Positions 51,254 to 62,389 of a stretch of DNA of 64,000 bases are shown in pieces. The first letter of the stretch is position 1; each line of letters begins with the position of its first letter. The notes under the pieces are model-generated. The model was not told the origin of the DNA. It was given only the letters and a program-made list of their open reading frames with translations, and ran no database searches. The position numbers and the translations under genes were made by a program. The stretch comes from Leptospira selangorensis (GTDB lineage Bacteria; Spirochaetota; Leptospiria; Leptospirales; Leptospiraceae): positions 186,001-250,000 of the forward strand of contig NZ_RQES01000005.1 in assembly GCF_004769405.1 (NCBI RefSeq). Direction: 5' to 3'.

Positions 51254-54233
51254 CTGTTTTCTCCTTATTTCCAAATTTGCCGTAAAGAGTGTTCATCAAG
51301 ATCAGTATTCCCCCCACTCCTAAGAATACTAAAGCGCGAGTGATCGTGGAAGATTGAGAAAGATCCCAAAAGATCAATCTAAGTAAACATACGATCATTG
51401 CTACCAAGGATACATAACGAAAATGTTCTTTTTTCAGAATGAGTCCCATTGAGAAAACGATGAACACTTCTACCATCCATAACAGAGTTAATAAAGAAGA
51501 ATCAAAACTCCAGAATAAGAAGAATGCTCCTGCTGCAAACAAAGGATAGAATATGGTATAGTCGGATCTTTGGTCCAATTTTTCGGAGAGGTTTCTGATC
51601 TTGCCGGGATAACCTTCTACTTCTATTCCTTGGAATGGAGGAAGAAGTTGGATCCTCACTAAATAAACAATCTGCAATGCGATCCCGATTAGTCCGCCTA
51701 ACCATTCTTGGTTTGCCCAGTATTCAGAAGGAGTCAGTGCTGAACTGGAAATGAATGCCACATGAATACAAGAATACCAATAAAAGCAGAGAGAATAAAA
51801 TCTAAATCTGGAAATTTCCCAAGAAGTTTTTAAACTGATCTGATTCAGGAAGAATGCCCAAACGACCCAGGCAACCGGCAACCATGTATTCGGAATTTCT
51901 AATGCGATGATGGCAGTGATAAATATTCCGGTTAATTCCCAGAACAAAGGCAAAAGAGAATTCCAGTAGTTTGGAGTTTCTTTTTTAGAATTCGGGCTTT
52001 TTGCCCAATATAAAAATACTCCGATGGCTAATGCTTGGATCAGGAATCTGATCTTGAAAATTCCCACATATAGTTCCGATTGAAGATGAACTAGAATATG
52101 AGCTCCTAAAAACAATCCTACGAATGTCAGTGCAAAAAATTGCCAAACGGGCCCTGCGGAATTAATAGAAGACTTCCAAGTGTTCTCCCATTCTTTCTCT
52201 CTTTCTGAGAAAAAGTTTTTTGTTTCCAAATATACCAACGAAAGAAGAAGCCAGAGTATTCCCGGTAAGAACGGAGAAAGGCTTTGGGTAGCCCAATATG
52301 CTAAGAATACGATATGTAAGGAAAGAAGTACAGCTCCTGGAGAAGAAAAATATCTGATCTTGTCTGGACTTAGTTTCACTTTGGAAAGTGGGATCATTAA
52401 GAAACAGAATAAGATCGTAGGAAGATCTCTAAGTAATACTTCCCATCTTTCCAAAGAATAAATTCTATAGATCACTTCAAAGTGTAATGCGGCGACAAAG
52501 AAGAATATTCCAACTCCTAAACCGTTCCAATTTCTGTTTTGTCGGATAACCAACAAAATGATTCCAAATGCAGGAAGATACAGCTCCGAATGTTTCCAGT
52601 CGAATAATTGGAAACAAATGGCAGATGCTAATAGCCCGGAAAAAAGACCTGCAGGAGAAATTCTATCATCTCCTCCTACTCCGTAAACATCGTCGCTTGC
52701 AGTGGAGCTTTCCTTATTTCTTATCTCATCATAGAATTGGATCAAGAATGTAAGGATGATCATTACGATCGTAGTGATGACGACTGGCCATGCTCCCAGA
52801 TTCAATCCGCTGAAATACTTTATGATCAGAAGAAGAATATACCAGACCCAAGAGATATGAAGAAGCACTGCTCCTATATTCTTGAGTAGATTTTCTTTTT
52901 CTTCAGCACTCACAATAAAGAAGATAGAGAATAGAAGTGAAACATATACGTTAATCAGGAATAGATCCACTTCCCATCGAGTGAGTAATATTACTCCGAT
53001 CGAAGCAAGGGCCAAGGATACTAAAGTATCAGTGAGGTAGAGCCAGCGTATATTTAACTTTTCTCGAGCGGTTCTTGCCCAGAAAAATAATCCGATCGAA
53101 ACAGAGATTAGAACAGGAGGATTCCATTTGGATCCTGTCGAATACACCGATAAACCTAAGCCGATCCCTGCCCAAATGATCAAGTGAGTAATAAAAGGAA
53201 GTTTTTGGATATTTGCAGAAGAATATATTTTTCTATAATGAGCTAAGATGGATGGTATTCCGACTACAAGAGTTCCTAAAATTCCCCAGGTTCTGGAAAG
53301 AGGAGAATTTAACACATGTAATTGTTCTGTGAAATGTCCTTTATAAAGAAAATTTAAAATTAAAAAGGAGATCGCAGTTTGTATTAAATGAAATTCCCAT
53401 TTAGTTCTATAAGATAAAACCACGCTAAAAGCGGAAACTCCAACTGCTAAGAAGAAGATCAAAGTGCTCAATGGAAGGATTGCCAGAGAGATTAAACTTA
53501 ATACGATATGAAGACTTGCAAACTTTTGTTGAGAAGTCTGCCAAGCGAGTCCCAGGTTCACTAAAATTCCTGCAATGACTAAGATGAGCGCATAGAATTC
53601 AGACTCTATCCATTTCATTCCAGGAACGGAAACTGCAGCAATACAAGAGAATAATATGACTGCACCTGAACCGCTTCGGATCCAATATCCAATCTGCTCC
53701 CAGAATTCTTTTTTAACTAGAAGTATGGAAATAACGAATAAGCCGATTCCGATCCCTAATACCATTAAGAATCTAAAGAATGGTGACATGTTCAAGGCGG
53801 CATAAATTCCTAAGAATCCAACACCCATCACGAGTATGATTGTTCCTAAGATCCCGGTCCAATTGTTCGCGATTTGTTTTTCGAATTTTTCCCAAGCCTC
53901 TGATTTTTTAGCTATTAGTTGAGGTCCTTGTTTTATAATAGCAGGAGGTACTGCTGCAGGTTTTGGAACTTTCGGAACCGGCTTGGAAGAAGGGACTTCT
54001 TTTTTGGCTTCGGGGATTGTTTCCTTTACCAAGATAGGTTTTTCTTCTTTGATAGGCGGTTTTTTCTTTTCTGCTTGGGTTTCAGGAAGGGTAGAAGGTC
54101 CCTTCTCCTTTAATTGGTTCTCAAGATCTTGGATCCTTTCCAGGAGTCCGTTTATTTTGGATAGTAAAATGAATGGAATGATAAGGTAGAATATTCCCGC
54201 GAAGAATGCAAACAAACCGATCAAAAAATACAT
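51243..54233 (-). CDS. Giant polytopic membrane protein, DUF2339 family
   Basis: This 996-residue protein begins with one TM helix, then a coiled-coil segment (LERIQDLENQLKEKG), a Lys/Pro-rich linker (residues about 40-105) and the sequence SEAWEKFEKQIANNWTGILGTIILVMGVGFLGIYA, which marks DUF2339. About 25 or more hydrophobic helices follow to the C-terminus, with few charged residues between. The function of DUF2339 proteins is unknown; their make-up suggests a membrane scaffold or a lipid-handling role. The M48 protease overlaps its 3' end, so the two are probably co-translated. Confidence 0.78.
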   Translation of the reverse strand: MYFLIGLFAFFAGIFYLIIPFILLSKINGLLERIQDLENQLKEKGPSTLPETQAEKKKPPIKEEKPILVKETIPEAKKEVPSSKPVPKVPKPAAVPPAIIKQGPQLIAKKSEAWEKFEKQIANNWTGILGTIILVMGVGFLGIYAALNMSPFFRFLMVLGIGIGLFVISILLVKKEFWEQIGYWIRSGSGAVILFSCIAAVSVPGMKWIESEFYALILVIAGILVNLGLAWQTSQQKFASLHIVLSLISLAILPLSTLIFFLAVGVSAFSVVLSYRTKWEFHLIQTAISFLILNFLYKGHFTEQLHVLNSPLSRTWGILGTLVVGIPSILAHYRKIYSSANIQKLPFITHLIIWAGIGLGLSVYSTGSKWNPPVLISVSIGLFFWARTAREKLNIRWLYLTDTLVSLALASIGVILLTRWEVDLFLINVYVSLLFSIFFIVSAEEKENLLKNIGAVLLHISWVWYILLLIIKYFSGLNLGAWPVVITTIVMIILTFLIQFYDEIRNKESSTASDDVYGVGGDDRISPAGLFSGLLASAICFQLFDWKHSELYLPAFGIILLVIRQNRNWNGLGVGIFFFVAALHFEVIYRIYSLERWEVLLRDLPTILFCFLMIPLSKVKLSPDKIRYFSSPGAVLLSLHIVFLAYWATQSLSPFLPGILWLLLSLVYLETKNFFSEREKEWENTWKSSINSAGPVWQFFALTFVGLFLGAHILVHLQSELYVGIFKIRFLIQALAIGVFLYWAKSPNSKKETPNYWNSLLPLFWELTGIFITAIIALEIPNTWLPVAWVVWAFFLNQISLKTSWEISRFRFYSLCFYWYSCIHVAFISSSALTPSEYWANQEWLGGLIGIALQIVYLVRIQLLPPFQGIEVEGYPGKIRNLSEKLDQRSDYTIFYPLFAAGAFFLFWSFDSSLLTLLWMVEVFIVFSMGLILKKEHFRYVSLVAMIVCLLRLIFWDLSQSSTITRALVFLGVGGILILMNTLYGKFGNKEKTDAP

Positions 54234-54348
54234 AATAGGTAGGCCTTTTCGAGTAACGCGTCCTTTAGGATCACAACTTTCTTAAATTTTAGAAAAAAAA
54301 TGAAAGTTTTAGAAAAGTAGTTTCTAGCGTTATTTAGTCCATTAGTAT

Positions 54349-57300
54349 TTGAGGGTTTATTCCCTTGGTGACAAAAGTTTGGAATCTTCCCTTTCACAGC
54401 TCAATATCCTCAAACAGTTTTTCGAAAGGATCGGGGACGGAGTTCTTGTATTCTCTTCTTCGGGAAATCTGATCGAAGCGAATCCTGCTGCATTACAGGT
54501 CTTGGGCTATTCTGCCAAAGAATTGAAAGAGATAGATTTTAATCTGATTTCCGATATTCGGAACGGGATCTTTGAAAGTCTCAAAAAAGAAGATAAAACA
54601 AATTGGTACTTAGGATATTTTTTACTTAAGAGTAAAGAGATCAGGACATTTTACTGCCAAGGTTTTAAGATCCAAGGTGAAACAGATTCAGAAACTACAA
54701 CTTGGATCCATATTCGTTCTCCTAAACAACAAAGTGAACTTTCTAAAGAAGATATAACTCATCCGGAAATCGGATGGAGAGCTCTCGAAAAATTTTTCGA
54801 TATGAATCCTTTGCCTATGGCGATCACAGAGATCGAAACAGGCAAATATCTAAAAGTAAACAGACAGTTTTGTATTCAGGTAAAATATTCCGAAGATGAA
54901 ATCGTAGGCAAAAGTGCATTAGAACTTGGCTTTTGGAGTTCCGCAGAAACAAGAGCCGATATAGTAGAAGATATCAAAAAAGAAGGTTTCGTTCGAGATA
55001 TAGAATTACGTTTTACGAATAAATTAGGGGAAGAATTTTGGGGACTCTTCTCCGCTCACCCTATCGAATATGCAGGTTCTTTAAAACTACTTACGATCAC
55101 GGTTCCAATTACGGACAGAGTAAGAGAAGAAGTAGAAAAACAAAAACTTTTAGACGACCTAAAAGAGAACCAAGAGATCTTAAATCAGATCATCAAATTA
55201 AATCCTACCGCAATCACATTATCCAAATCTGACGGAACCTATTTGGACGCAAATGATGTGTTCTTAAGTTTGATCGGAAAAACCAATGAAGAGATCCTAG
55301 GTAAGTCTCCTGCCGATCTAGGCGTTTATTACGATCTAAGTGATAGAGAGATTATACGTGGGCTTCTAATCCAAAAAGGTGCAGTGGATAATCTAGAAGT
55401 GAAGATGGGGACGGCCGACGGAAAGATCCGGTCTATTCTATTTTCAGCTAGAGTGATAGATGCAGGCGGTGAAAAAAAGATCTTAGCTGTAGGTCACGAC
55501 ATTACTCATATCAAAGAAGCACAATCTGACTTGGAAAATCTTGCGACTGAACTTGAAAAGAGTAAGGAACTTTTCCAAAGATTATTCCAATTAATACCTT
55601 CGGCGGTTGTTCTTACGGATTTGGTCTCTAGAAAGATCATAGATGTGAACGAAAGATTTTTAGAACTTATAAAACTCAAAAGATCGGAAGTGATCGGAAA
55701 GCTCACTACTGATATTAAGATCTGGGACTATGATCCGGATAGAAGGGCTGAAATTTATAAAAATCTGGATGAGAAGGGAGAAGTCAGTAATATAGAAACG
55801 GTCTTCAGAACGGCAGATGGAATAGGGATGCCCGTTCTATATTCCGGAAGGATCGTAAAATTAAACGGAAGACCTCATGTTATTTCTCTCGCAACTGATA
55901 TCAGAGAACGTCTAGAAGCGGAAGAAGAAACCAGAAGATTGAACGCAGAGGTCCGACATAATAAGGAGCTCTTTGAGAAAATTTTCCAAATGAATCCTGC
56001 CGCGGTTTCTCTTTCGGATCTGGAAACCGGAACCTACAGAGAGATCAACCAAGAATATTGCGAACTGATTGGATATACTAGAGAACAGATCATAGGAAAA
56101 ACTTCCTTCGAGTTAGGGATATGGAAAGGTCCTTTAGATAGGGCAAAGATCCGTAAAGAATTAGAAGAATTCGGTTGGTCTAAAAATATAGAAGCAACCA
56201 TCAATCGATCGGATAATACCGAAAGACATGTGATTTCGGGAAATAGGGTATTTAAGATCGGAGATAAGATGATGCTTTTGGCTCTTCTTATTGATGTTAC
56301 GGATAAGAAAAAAGTGGAACAAGAAAGAGATCAGTATCTTCTACAACTAGAAGAAAGTAAGGATCTTTTCGAAAAAGTATTCGATCTAAACCCGGACACT
56401 ATTTGTATTTCCGATCTGGAAACAGGCAAGTATATCAGTGTGAACTCGATGTTCTACGACTTATTCGGATATACAAAAGAAGAAGCAATAGGAAAGAACT
56501 CTGTAGATCTAGGAATTTGGCCTGATCCAAATCTAAAACGTAAATTAATCAACCAAATGAAAGAAGAAGGAATATTAAGAGATCTTGATATTCCATTTAT
56601 TAGAAAAGACGGAAGTATTGTAGATTCAATTTTTTCAGGCCGTATCGTAAACTTAGTAGGAAGACCGGCGATAGTTGCGATTACAAAAGACAATACGGCT
56701 GGAAAAGCGGCAGCGAGGGAAAAAGAAGAAGAGAACTTAAAAGTTTCTGAACAGGCAAGAGTTCTTTTGAACATGGCGACCGATCCTGATTTTGCTTCAG
56801 GCAATATTTCCGCAGGTTTAAATAATATAGTCAAAATGTGCACGGAAACATTGGGTTGTGATCGTGCATCTATCTGGCTTTTTTCCGATAGAGAAAAAAC
56901 AATCTGGTCTTTGGTCTCAGGATGGGATCAAAAATTTCTATCTTATATGGATCCATCCATAATGGATCTAAAAGAATATCCGAAATATTTCGCTTCGATG
57001 AAGACCGAAAGATTAGTGGATGCATACGATGTGTTGAACGATCCAAGAACTTCTGAATTTGCGGAGTCTTATAGTATTCCTCTTGAGATCCAATCCTTAT
57101 TAAATGCTCCTATCTTTTTAAGAGGCGGAATTTACGGAGCCATTTGTTTAGAACATAGAGGTGCTCTTCGCAGATGGAAAGGTTTCGAGCAACAATTCGT
57201 AGTCACAGTTGCTGAACAAGTCACTCAACTAATATTAAATTCCGAAAGAAGAGAAGCTAAAGAAGAACTAGAAAATGCGGTTCGTATCCGAACTTCAGAG

Positions 57301-58308
57301 TTGGCTTCCGCTTTGGATAATTTGAAAAAAACTCAGGACCAACTTATCCTTTCCGAAAAAATGGCGGCGCTCGGACAGTTGGTTGCAGGTATCGCTCATG
57401 AGATCAATAATCCATTAGGAGCAATCTCAGCTTTGAGCGGCGAATTAAGGGCTTATTTAGATTCTTCCCCTGAACGTTTGAAAAAATTGGGTCCATTCTT
57501 TGCCGAAGCAGAACCAAGTTATATTAAACGATTATCCGAGTTTATTCGTGCAGGAATTTCAAATAAGGAAATTCAGGTCTCAAGAGAAGAAAGAAGGAAT
57601 GTTCTCAAAAAATTAAAGAATACTCTAGGCGAACTTGGTTTTGAAAATTCATACGATCTTGCCGACAGACTGATGGATGTAGGCTTGTATCATTCTACTG
57701 AAGAATTCCCTGAAATTTTCGAAGCCAAAACAAATCTTGCTCTCTTGGATTTTGCGATCGAAGAGATCCAAACATATAAGAATGCAGCATCCATTCGTTT
57801 GGCGGTAGATAGAACTTCTAAAATAGTTTATGCTCTTAAAAGTTTTGCTCATATCGATTCTGGCGAAGGTAAGATCGAAACTGATCTTGCAGAGAATATA
57901 GAGACTGTTCTTACAATCTATCATAACCAGATCAAGAACGGAGTCGAAGTAGAATTGGATTTCCAAGCGAGACCGATCATCCATGCTTATCCGGATGATT
58001 TGATCCAGGTTTGGACAAACTTAATTTACAATTCCCTTCAGGCCATGCAGTTCAAAGGAAAGATCAAAATTTCGATTTTGGATTCTGACTCTGATGTTTC
58101 CGTTTTGATTTCAGACAATGGTCCAGGTATCCCTGCGGATATTAAATCTAAAATATTCGATCCTTTTTATACCACCAAGGCTCCTGGAGAAGGAAGCGGT
58201 CTGGGTCTGGATATTTCCAGAAGGATCGTTTTAAAACATGGAGGAAGAATAGAATTCAACTCCAAGCCAGGAAAGACGGTATTTAAGGTACTTCTTCCTA
58301 AGACTTGA
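54349..58308 (+). CDS. Multi-PAS/GAF sensor histidine kinase
   Basis: This 1319-residue soluble kinase has about six PAS domains spaced close to 131 residues apart. Five share GK(S/T)xxxLGxW-like wording (near residues 186, 317, 448, 582 and 714). A GAF domain follows (about 805-975), then the His-box [20 protein letters not shown] with the phospho-acceptor His1017. An insertion of about 100 residues separates this helix from the second helix ([16 protein letters not shown], near 1152). The ATPase domain has [21 protein letters not shown] and [10 protein letters not shown]. No TM segment is seen. No response regulator is adjacent. TTG 54349 lacks a clear ribosome site. Confidence 0.88.
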   Translation: MRVYSLGDKSLESSLSQLNILKQFFERIGDGVLVFSSSGNLIEANPAALQVLGYSAKELKEIDFNLISDIRNGIFESLKKEDKTNWYLGYFLLKSKEIRTFYCQGFKIQGETDSETTTWIHIRSPKQQSELSKEDITHPEIGWRALEKFFDMNPLPMAITEIETGKYLKVNRQFCIQVKYSEDEIVGKSALELGFWSSAETRADIVEDIKKEGFVRDIELRFTNKLGEEFWGLFSAHPIEYAGSLKLLTITVPITDRVREEVEKQKLLDDLKENQEILNQIIKLNPTAITLSKSDGTYLDANDVFLSLIGKTNEEILGKSPADLGVYYDLSDREIIRGLLIQKGAVDNLEVKMGTADGKIRSILFSARVIDAGGEKKILAVGHDITHIKEAQSDLENLATELEKSKELFQRLFQLIPSAVVLTDLVSRKIIDVNERFLELIKLKRSEVIGKLTTDIKIWDYDPDRRAEIYKNLDEKGEVSNIETVFRTADGIGMPVLYSGRIVKLNGRPHVISLATDIRERLEAEEETRRLNAEVRHNKELFEKIFQMNPAAVSLSDLETGTYREINQEYCELIGYTREQIIGKTSFELGIWKGPLDRAKIRKELEEFGWSKNIEATINRSDNTERHVISGNRVFKIGDKMMLLALLIDVTDKKKVEQERDQYLLQLEESKDLFEKVFDLNPDTICISDLETGKYISVNSMFYDLFGYTKEEAIGKNSVDLGIWPDPNLKRKLINQMKEEGILRDLDIPFIRKDGSIVDSIFSGRIVNLVGRPAIVAITKDNTAGKAAAREKEEENLKVSEQARVLLNMATDPDFASGNISAGLNNIVKMCTETLGCDRASIWLFSDREKTIWSLVSGWDQKFLSYMDPSIMDLKEYPKYFASMKTERLVDAYDVLNDPRTSEFAESYSIPLEIQSLLNAPIFLRGGIYGAICLEHRGALRRWKGFEQQFVVTVAEQVTQLILNSERREAKEELENAVRIRTSELASALDNLKKTQDQLILSEKMAALGQLVAGIAHEINNPLGAISALSGELRAYLDSSPERLKKLGPFFAEAEPSYIKRLSEFIRAGISNKEIQVSREERRNVLKKLKNTLGELGFENSYDLADRLMDVGLYHSTEEFPEIFEAKTNLALLDFAIEEIQTYKNAASIRLAVDRTSKIVYALKSFAHIDSGEGKIETDLAENIETVLTIYHNQIKNGVEVELDFQARPIIHAYPDDLIQVWTNLIYNSLQAMQFKGKIKISILDSDSDVSVLISDNGPGIPADIKSKIFDPFYTTKAPGEGSGLGLDISRRIVLKHGGRIEFNSKPGKTVFKVLLPKT

Positions 58309-58309
58309 A

Positions 58310-60112
58310 TTAGGTTTTAAAGAATTCTACTTCTTTTTTCAAAGAGCTTGCCTGATGAGCAAGCTTCTCTGCAAGAGAATCAATATCGTTTACTATTCCG
58401 TTCAAAAACTCAGTAGCTTCTGAAATACTTCCGATCGTCTTAGAAAATTCCAAAGAAGTCTGGGATTGTTCTTTAGTATGATTTCGGATCTCCTCTGCAG
58501 ATCGGATCAGTTCAGAAAACGCATTTTTTACCTGAGCGCTTGCCACCAATTGTGATTCAGATAAGGAAGAAACTTGTAATATTCTTTCGGAAGTATTTTG
58601 AGCAGTGTCGCCTATTCTTCTGAAAGCAACTTCCGTATTTCCTAAAACTTCTCTTCCAGAGTTGGTTGCCTTTACCGCTTCTGCCAATGTTGCCCGGATC
58701 CTTTTTGCATTCTCTTGGGTTTGTTCTCCCAATTTGGAGATCTCTTGGGCGACTACCGCAAAACCTTTCCCTGCTTCTCCTGCGCGAGCGGCTTCGATCG
58801 CAGCATTCAAGGAAAGAAGTCCGATCCTATCAGTAATCTCATGGATTACATTCACGCTCGCTTCCATTTTAGCAGTATTGGATTCTATCTCTGCCATTGC
58901 ATCTCGAGTGGATTGTAAAGCGGATTCTCCATTAGAAGTTTCTAATCTCATTCTTTCCGCGTCGTTTTTTGTATCCATCAGTGAAGTATGAACATTTCGG
59001 ATCCTATCCTCTAGTTCAGCGAGAGATGCAGATGCCTGTTTTACAGTATCTGATTGGCTCTCTGCTCTAGAAGAAGTGGATTGAATAGATGCAGCAATTT
59101 CTTCCACCCCAGAACTCATTTGTTCCGTAGAAGCAGCCTGTTCTTGCATTTTTATCGAAAGATCTTTTGTTTTTTCTTCTAAAACCTTGGAGCTCTGAGA
59201 AAGTTTTTCTGATTCTTTGATTACGGTTTTAACGACGATCCTAAGTCGTTTCACAAAATCATTTAACATCTTGCTACTTCTTCCTAACTCATCCGTAGAA
59301 ACCATAGGAAGTAGGATATCTAACTCACCTTGGGACATCTCAGTAAATGCGTTCATCATATTTTTAGAGTTCCTGCGAATGCTAGAAGCTAACAGGTATG
59401 AAGAAATAGTGAGAGTGATCACCATAAAAAGTATGGTGAGAGAAAGAGCTAAAGTAACATCTCCCAATTTTAGCCAACCGGAAGTCTCCTCAACTAATAG
59501 ATAACCGAAGATCACAACGGGTAATAAAGAGATGGACGCAATTGTAGAAATAATCCGCGCAAAAATAGAAACCTTACGAATATCTTTTTCTTCTAATGGA
59601 AGCCCATTCAATCTATCCGACTCCAATACTTCCGAGAGTACGGACTCAGTTAAAAAGAAATGTGAAATTCCCAAAGGAGGATAAATGATCAGAGGTAATA
59701 GTAAGAATGGAGCTGATTCGAAAAATTCCGGGATAAAGAAAAAATGCATTAATTTCCATGCAGCGGGAATTCCGTAACTCCATTGCACGATATAAAACGC
59801 CGTATTAAAAAGTGGGAAGTTTAGAAGTTTTTTCTTAACTTCTACTTTTCCTTTTGTGTTTAGCTTTTCCCAATTATTGGGTTCCAGGTTGGACAAAAGC
59901 CTTCCCAAATACAAAAATCGTATTGTGGGAACAATATAAGAGGTGGTAAGTACAACAGTGGAGGATCCGATCAAGGCGATCGCCTTATTGAAGTCATACG
60001 CTCCTGCTGCTATAATGAATAGAACTGCCAAAGGAACGGCAAGAATGGAAGTTAATAGCTCCAGACCTAAAGTCAGTCTCCATCTGAGTTTTCTAGATTC
60101 TCCCCTCGTCAT
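58310..60112 (-). CDS. Membrane-embedded methyl-accepting chemotaxis protein
   Basis: This receptor (about 600 residues) has six N-terminal hydrophobic helices instead of the usual periplasmic ligand domain, then HAMP (SSIRRNSKNMMNAFTEMSQGELDILL) and the MCP signalling hairpin with tip [42 protein letters not shown] start at ATG 60112. The longer frame to 60202 would overlap the beginning of the divergent PhoD gene. A sensor inside the membrane could respond to membrane state, energy or a lipid-like ligand. It converges with the kinase gene (2 bp apart). Confidence 0.85.
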   Translation of the reverse strand: MTRGESRKLRWRLTLGLELLTSILAVPLAVLFIIAAGAYDFNKAIALIGSSTVVLTTSYIVPTIRFLYLGRLLSNLEPNNWEKLNTKGKVEVKKKLLNFPLFNTAFYIVQWSYGIPAAWKLMHFFFIPEFFESAPFLLLPLIIYPPLGISHFFLTESVLSEVLESDRLNGLPLEEKDIRKVSIFARIISTIASISLLPVVIFGYLLVEETSGWLKLGDVTLALSLTILFMVITLTISSYLLASSIRRNSKNMMNAFTEMSQGELDILLPMVSTDELGRSSKMLNDFVKRLRIVVKTVIKESEKLSQSSKVLEEKTKDLSIKMQEQAASTEQMSSGVEEIAASIQSTSSRAESQSDTVKQASASLAELEDRIRNVHTSLMDTKNDAERMRLETSNGESALQSTRDAMAEIESNTAKMEASVNVIHEITDRIGLLSLNAAIEAARAGEAGKGFAVVAQEISKLGEQTQENAKRIRATLAEAVKATNSGREVLGNTEVAFRRIGDTAQNTSERILQVSSLSESQLVASAQVKNAFSELIRSAEEIRNHTKEQSQTSLEFSKTIGSISEATEFLNGIVNDIDSLAEKLAHQASSLKKEVEFFKT

Positions 60113-60167
60113 TTCCGTTCTTTCCCTTTTTTTGATTTGAAAGAAGCATAAGGCTTCAAGATATTTC

Positions 60168-61535
60168 ATGACAATGAGACGCAGATCGCTTTTATCATCC
60201 ACCCCTTTGTTGATTTTACTGTTTGGATTCTTTTACATCGATTTTGCAATTTATGGAAAAAGTCAGTCAACCGACACAGCTTCGCCTTCTAGTATCCAAT
60301 CGGGGCCTATGTTAGGTTACTCGACTCATAAAGAAGTGAAAATTTGGGTCCAGACTAAGAATCCTTCTAAAGTATATGCGAAATATTTTATTTCCGGAAG
60401 CCCGGAGCAAAGCCAAATAACTCGAGAAGTGAATACGGAACATCATAAAGGAAATGTCGCTCATCTGATCGCAGATGTGTTGGAACCCGGAAAAATATAC
60501 GAATATATACTTTATATAAACGGAAAGTACCAAGAACCTAAGTCGGAGCAAAAATTTAGAACGCAACCTATTTGGATAGGCAAACAAAGCGGACCACCCG
60601 ATATCAAATTCGCTCTGGGAAGTTGTGCATTTGTTAACGATCCTAAATATGATACACAAGCAAAACCATATGGAGGAGAATATTTTATCTACAAATCCAT
60701 CTCGGCTCAAAAGCCGGACTTTATGCTTTGGATGGGAGATAATATTTATTTAAGAGAACCCGATTGGGAATCTAGGACAGGTTTCATTTATCGTTATACT
60801 GAGCAAAGATCCTTGGCGGAACTCCAACCGTTGCTCGCGAATGTTCACCATTATGCAGTTTGGGATGATCATGATTGGGGGCCTAATGATGGGGATGCTT
60901 CCTTTTGGATGGGAGCTACCGCCGAAGAAATTTTCAAACTATTCTGGGCGAATCCGAACTATTCGAAAAAAGGAATATACGGATCTTTCACTTGGGGAGA
61001 TGCACAATTCTTTTTGATGGACGATCGTAGTTTTAGGACTGCGAATGATAATAAAACAGGATCCAGATTATTTTTCGGAGAAGAACAATTAGATTGGTTG
61101 GTGAACGGTTTGGCATTCTCCAAAGCGACTTTTAAGTTTGTGGTAGTAGGGGGCCAGGTCTTAAATCCGTTATCCGTTTTTGAAAATTATTCTACATATG
61201 CGGAAGAAAGGGAAAAACTTCTTTCCAAAATCGCCAAATTGAAGATAAAAAACCTGATATTTTTAACGGGAGATAGACATTTTACGGAATTATCATATAT
61301 CCAGGAAGGATTCGAGTATCCAGTATATGATTTTACGGTTTCACCTTTAACTTCTTCTACTCATGCACCGATTACTGAAAAAAATCCTTTGAGGATCGAA
61401 GGTACAATGGTGGATGATAAAAGGAATTTTGGAACTATAGAAATTACAGGTCCTTTAAAACAAAGGAGCTTAGTGTTTAGAATTTTTGATTCTTCCGGAA
61501 AAGAACTTTGGTCCAGGGATATTAAGGCCAAATGA
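60168..61535 (+). CDS. PhoD-like metallophosphatase
   Basis: This 455-residue exported enzyme has a basic N-terminus and hydrophobic signal ([20 protein letters not shown]; it has RRR, but the stretch fits a Sec signal as well as Tat). A Fn3-like domain precedes the phosphatase part. Metal-site motifs are [29 protein letters not shown] and LTGDRHF, the PhoD set. PhoD enzymes use Fe and Ca and hydrolyse phosphodiesters or monoesters. ATG 60168 or 60174 may be used; both lie just upstream of the RRR. It overlaps the following hydrolase by ATGA. Confidence 0.87.
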   Translation: MTMRRRSLLSSTPLLILLFGFFYIDFAIYGKSQSTDTASPSSIQSGPMLGYSTHKEVKIWVQTKNPSKVYAKYFISGSPEQSQITREVNTEHHKGNVAHLIADVLEPGKIYEYILYINGKYQEPKSEQKFRTQPIWIGKQSGPPDIKFALGSCAFVNDPKYDTQAKPYGGEYFIYKSISAQKPDFMLWMGDNIYLREPDWESRTGFIYRYTEQRSLAELQPLLANVHHYAVWDDHDWGPNDGDASFWMGATAEEIFKLFWANPNYSKKGIYGSFTWGDAQFFLMDDRSFRTANDNKTGSRLFFGEEQLDWLVNGLAFSKATFKFVVVGGQVLNPLSVFENYSTYAEEREKLLSKIAKLKIKNLIFLTGDRHFTELSYIQEGFEYPVYDFTVSPLTSSTHAPITEKNPLRIEGTMVDDKRNFGTIEITGPLKQRSLVFRIFDSSGKELWSRDIKAK

Positions 61536-62389
61536 AAATCCAAAAGTTTATGTTATATCTTATCTCGGTTATATTCATCATTTTTCTGGGGCTTTTCGGG
61601 TTATTGTATTCGAACCAGGACAAACTGATCTTCTTTCCGGAAATTCTACCCGAGGACTTTCATTTCTCATTTTCTTATACATTTCAGGAAGTTTCTTTGG
61701 AGTTGGAAGACGGAGAGAAGATATATGCATTATTCTTCCCTGCCCAAGGACCTTCAAAAGGTACTGTTCTGTATTTTCATGGAAACGCAGGAAGTTTAAG
61801 AAGTTGGGGCGGAGTTGCAGAGGACTTTGTTCCGAGAGGCTGGGACCTTCTCATGACCGATTATAGGGGTTATGGTAAAAGTAGAGCCAAACTAACCGAG
61901 AAAGGAATGTACCAGGATGCAGAACGCTGGTACGAATATCTGAAAACGGATAAATTAAAAAAAGAGAATGAGATCATTCTTTATGGAAGATCCATCGGGA
62001 CCGGAGTTGTTGTGGATTTAGGAACTAAAACGAATCCTGGCTATATTATATTAGAAACTCCTTATACTTCCTTGGCGGATCTCGCAAAGGAATATTATCC
62101 ATTTGTGCCTGAATGGTTTTTGGCTTATTCTCTTAAATCGGAGGATAAGATCGGAAAATTACATTCGCCGGTCAGTATCATTCATGGGAATGAAGACGAG
62201 ATTGTTCCTTTTAGACAAGGAAAGAAATTATTCAAAACCGCTTTGGAATCCGGAATAAAGATAGAATTTTTGGAAATAGAAGGGGGAAATCATAATAATC
62301 TCTCCTTCTATCCTGAATACCAAAAGGGGTTGGCTAATATTTTAGAGTCGGTCCATCTAAACCGAAGAAAATCAAACTCTCAGAGATAA
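61532..62389 (+). CDS. Alpha/beta hydrolase, membrane-anchored (BEM46-like)
   Basis: This 285-residue serine hydrolase has an N-terminal TM helix ([18 protein letters not shown]), the oxyanion segment [14 protein letters not shown], the nucleophile elbow YGRSIGTG with Ser, an Asp in [11 protein letters not shown] and a C-terminal His in GGNHNN. Order and wording fit the BEM46/ABHD13-like group (GNAG...; depalmitoylase- or esterase-like). It is translationally coupled to the PhoD gene. The 3' end overlaps the convergent mtnP stop by 10 bp. The substrate is unknown. Confidence 0.86.
   Translation: MKIQKFMLYLISVIFIIFLGLFGLLYSNQDKLIFFPEILPEDFHFSFSYTFQEVSLELEDGEKIYALFFPAQGPSKGTVLYFHGNAGSLRSWGGVAEDFVPRGWDLLMTDYRGYGKSRAKLTEKGMYQDAERWYEYLKTDKLKKENEIILYGRSIGTGVVVDLGTKTNPGYIILETPYTSLADLAKEYYPFVPEWFLAYSLKSEDKIGKLHSPVSIIHGNEDEIVPFRQGKKLFKTALESGIKIEFLEIEGGNHNNLSFYPEYQKGLANILESVHLNRRKSNSQR

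Noticed and set aside
54056..54118. Low-complexity, Lys/Pro-rich stretch in the DUF2339 protein
   Set aside because: It looks like an ordinary linker, not a mobile or tandem repeat.
60113..60202. Upstream extension of the chemotaxis receptor frame
   Set aside because: It overlaps the start of the divergent PhoD gene and adds no domain.
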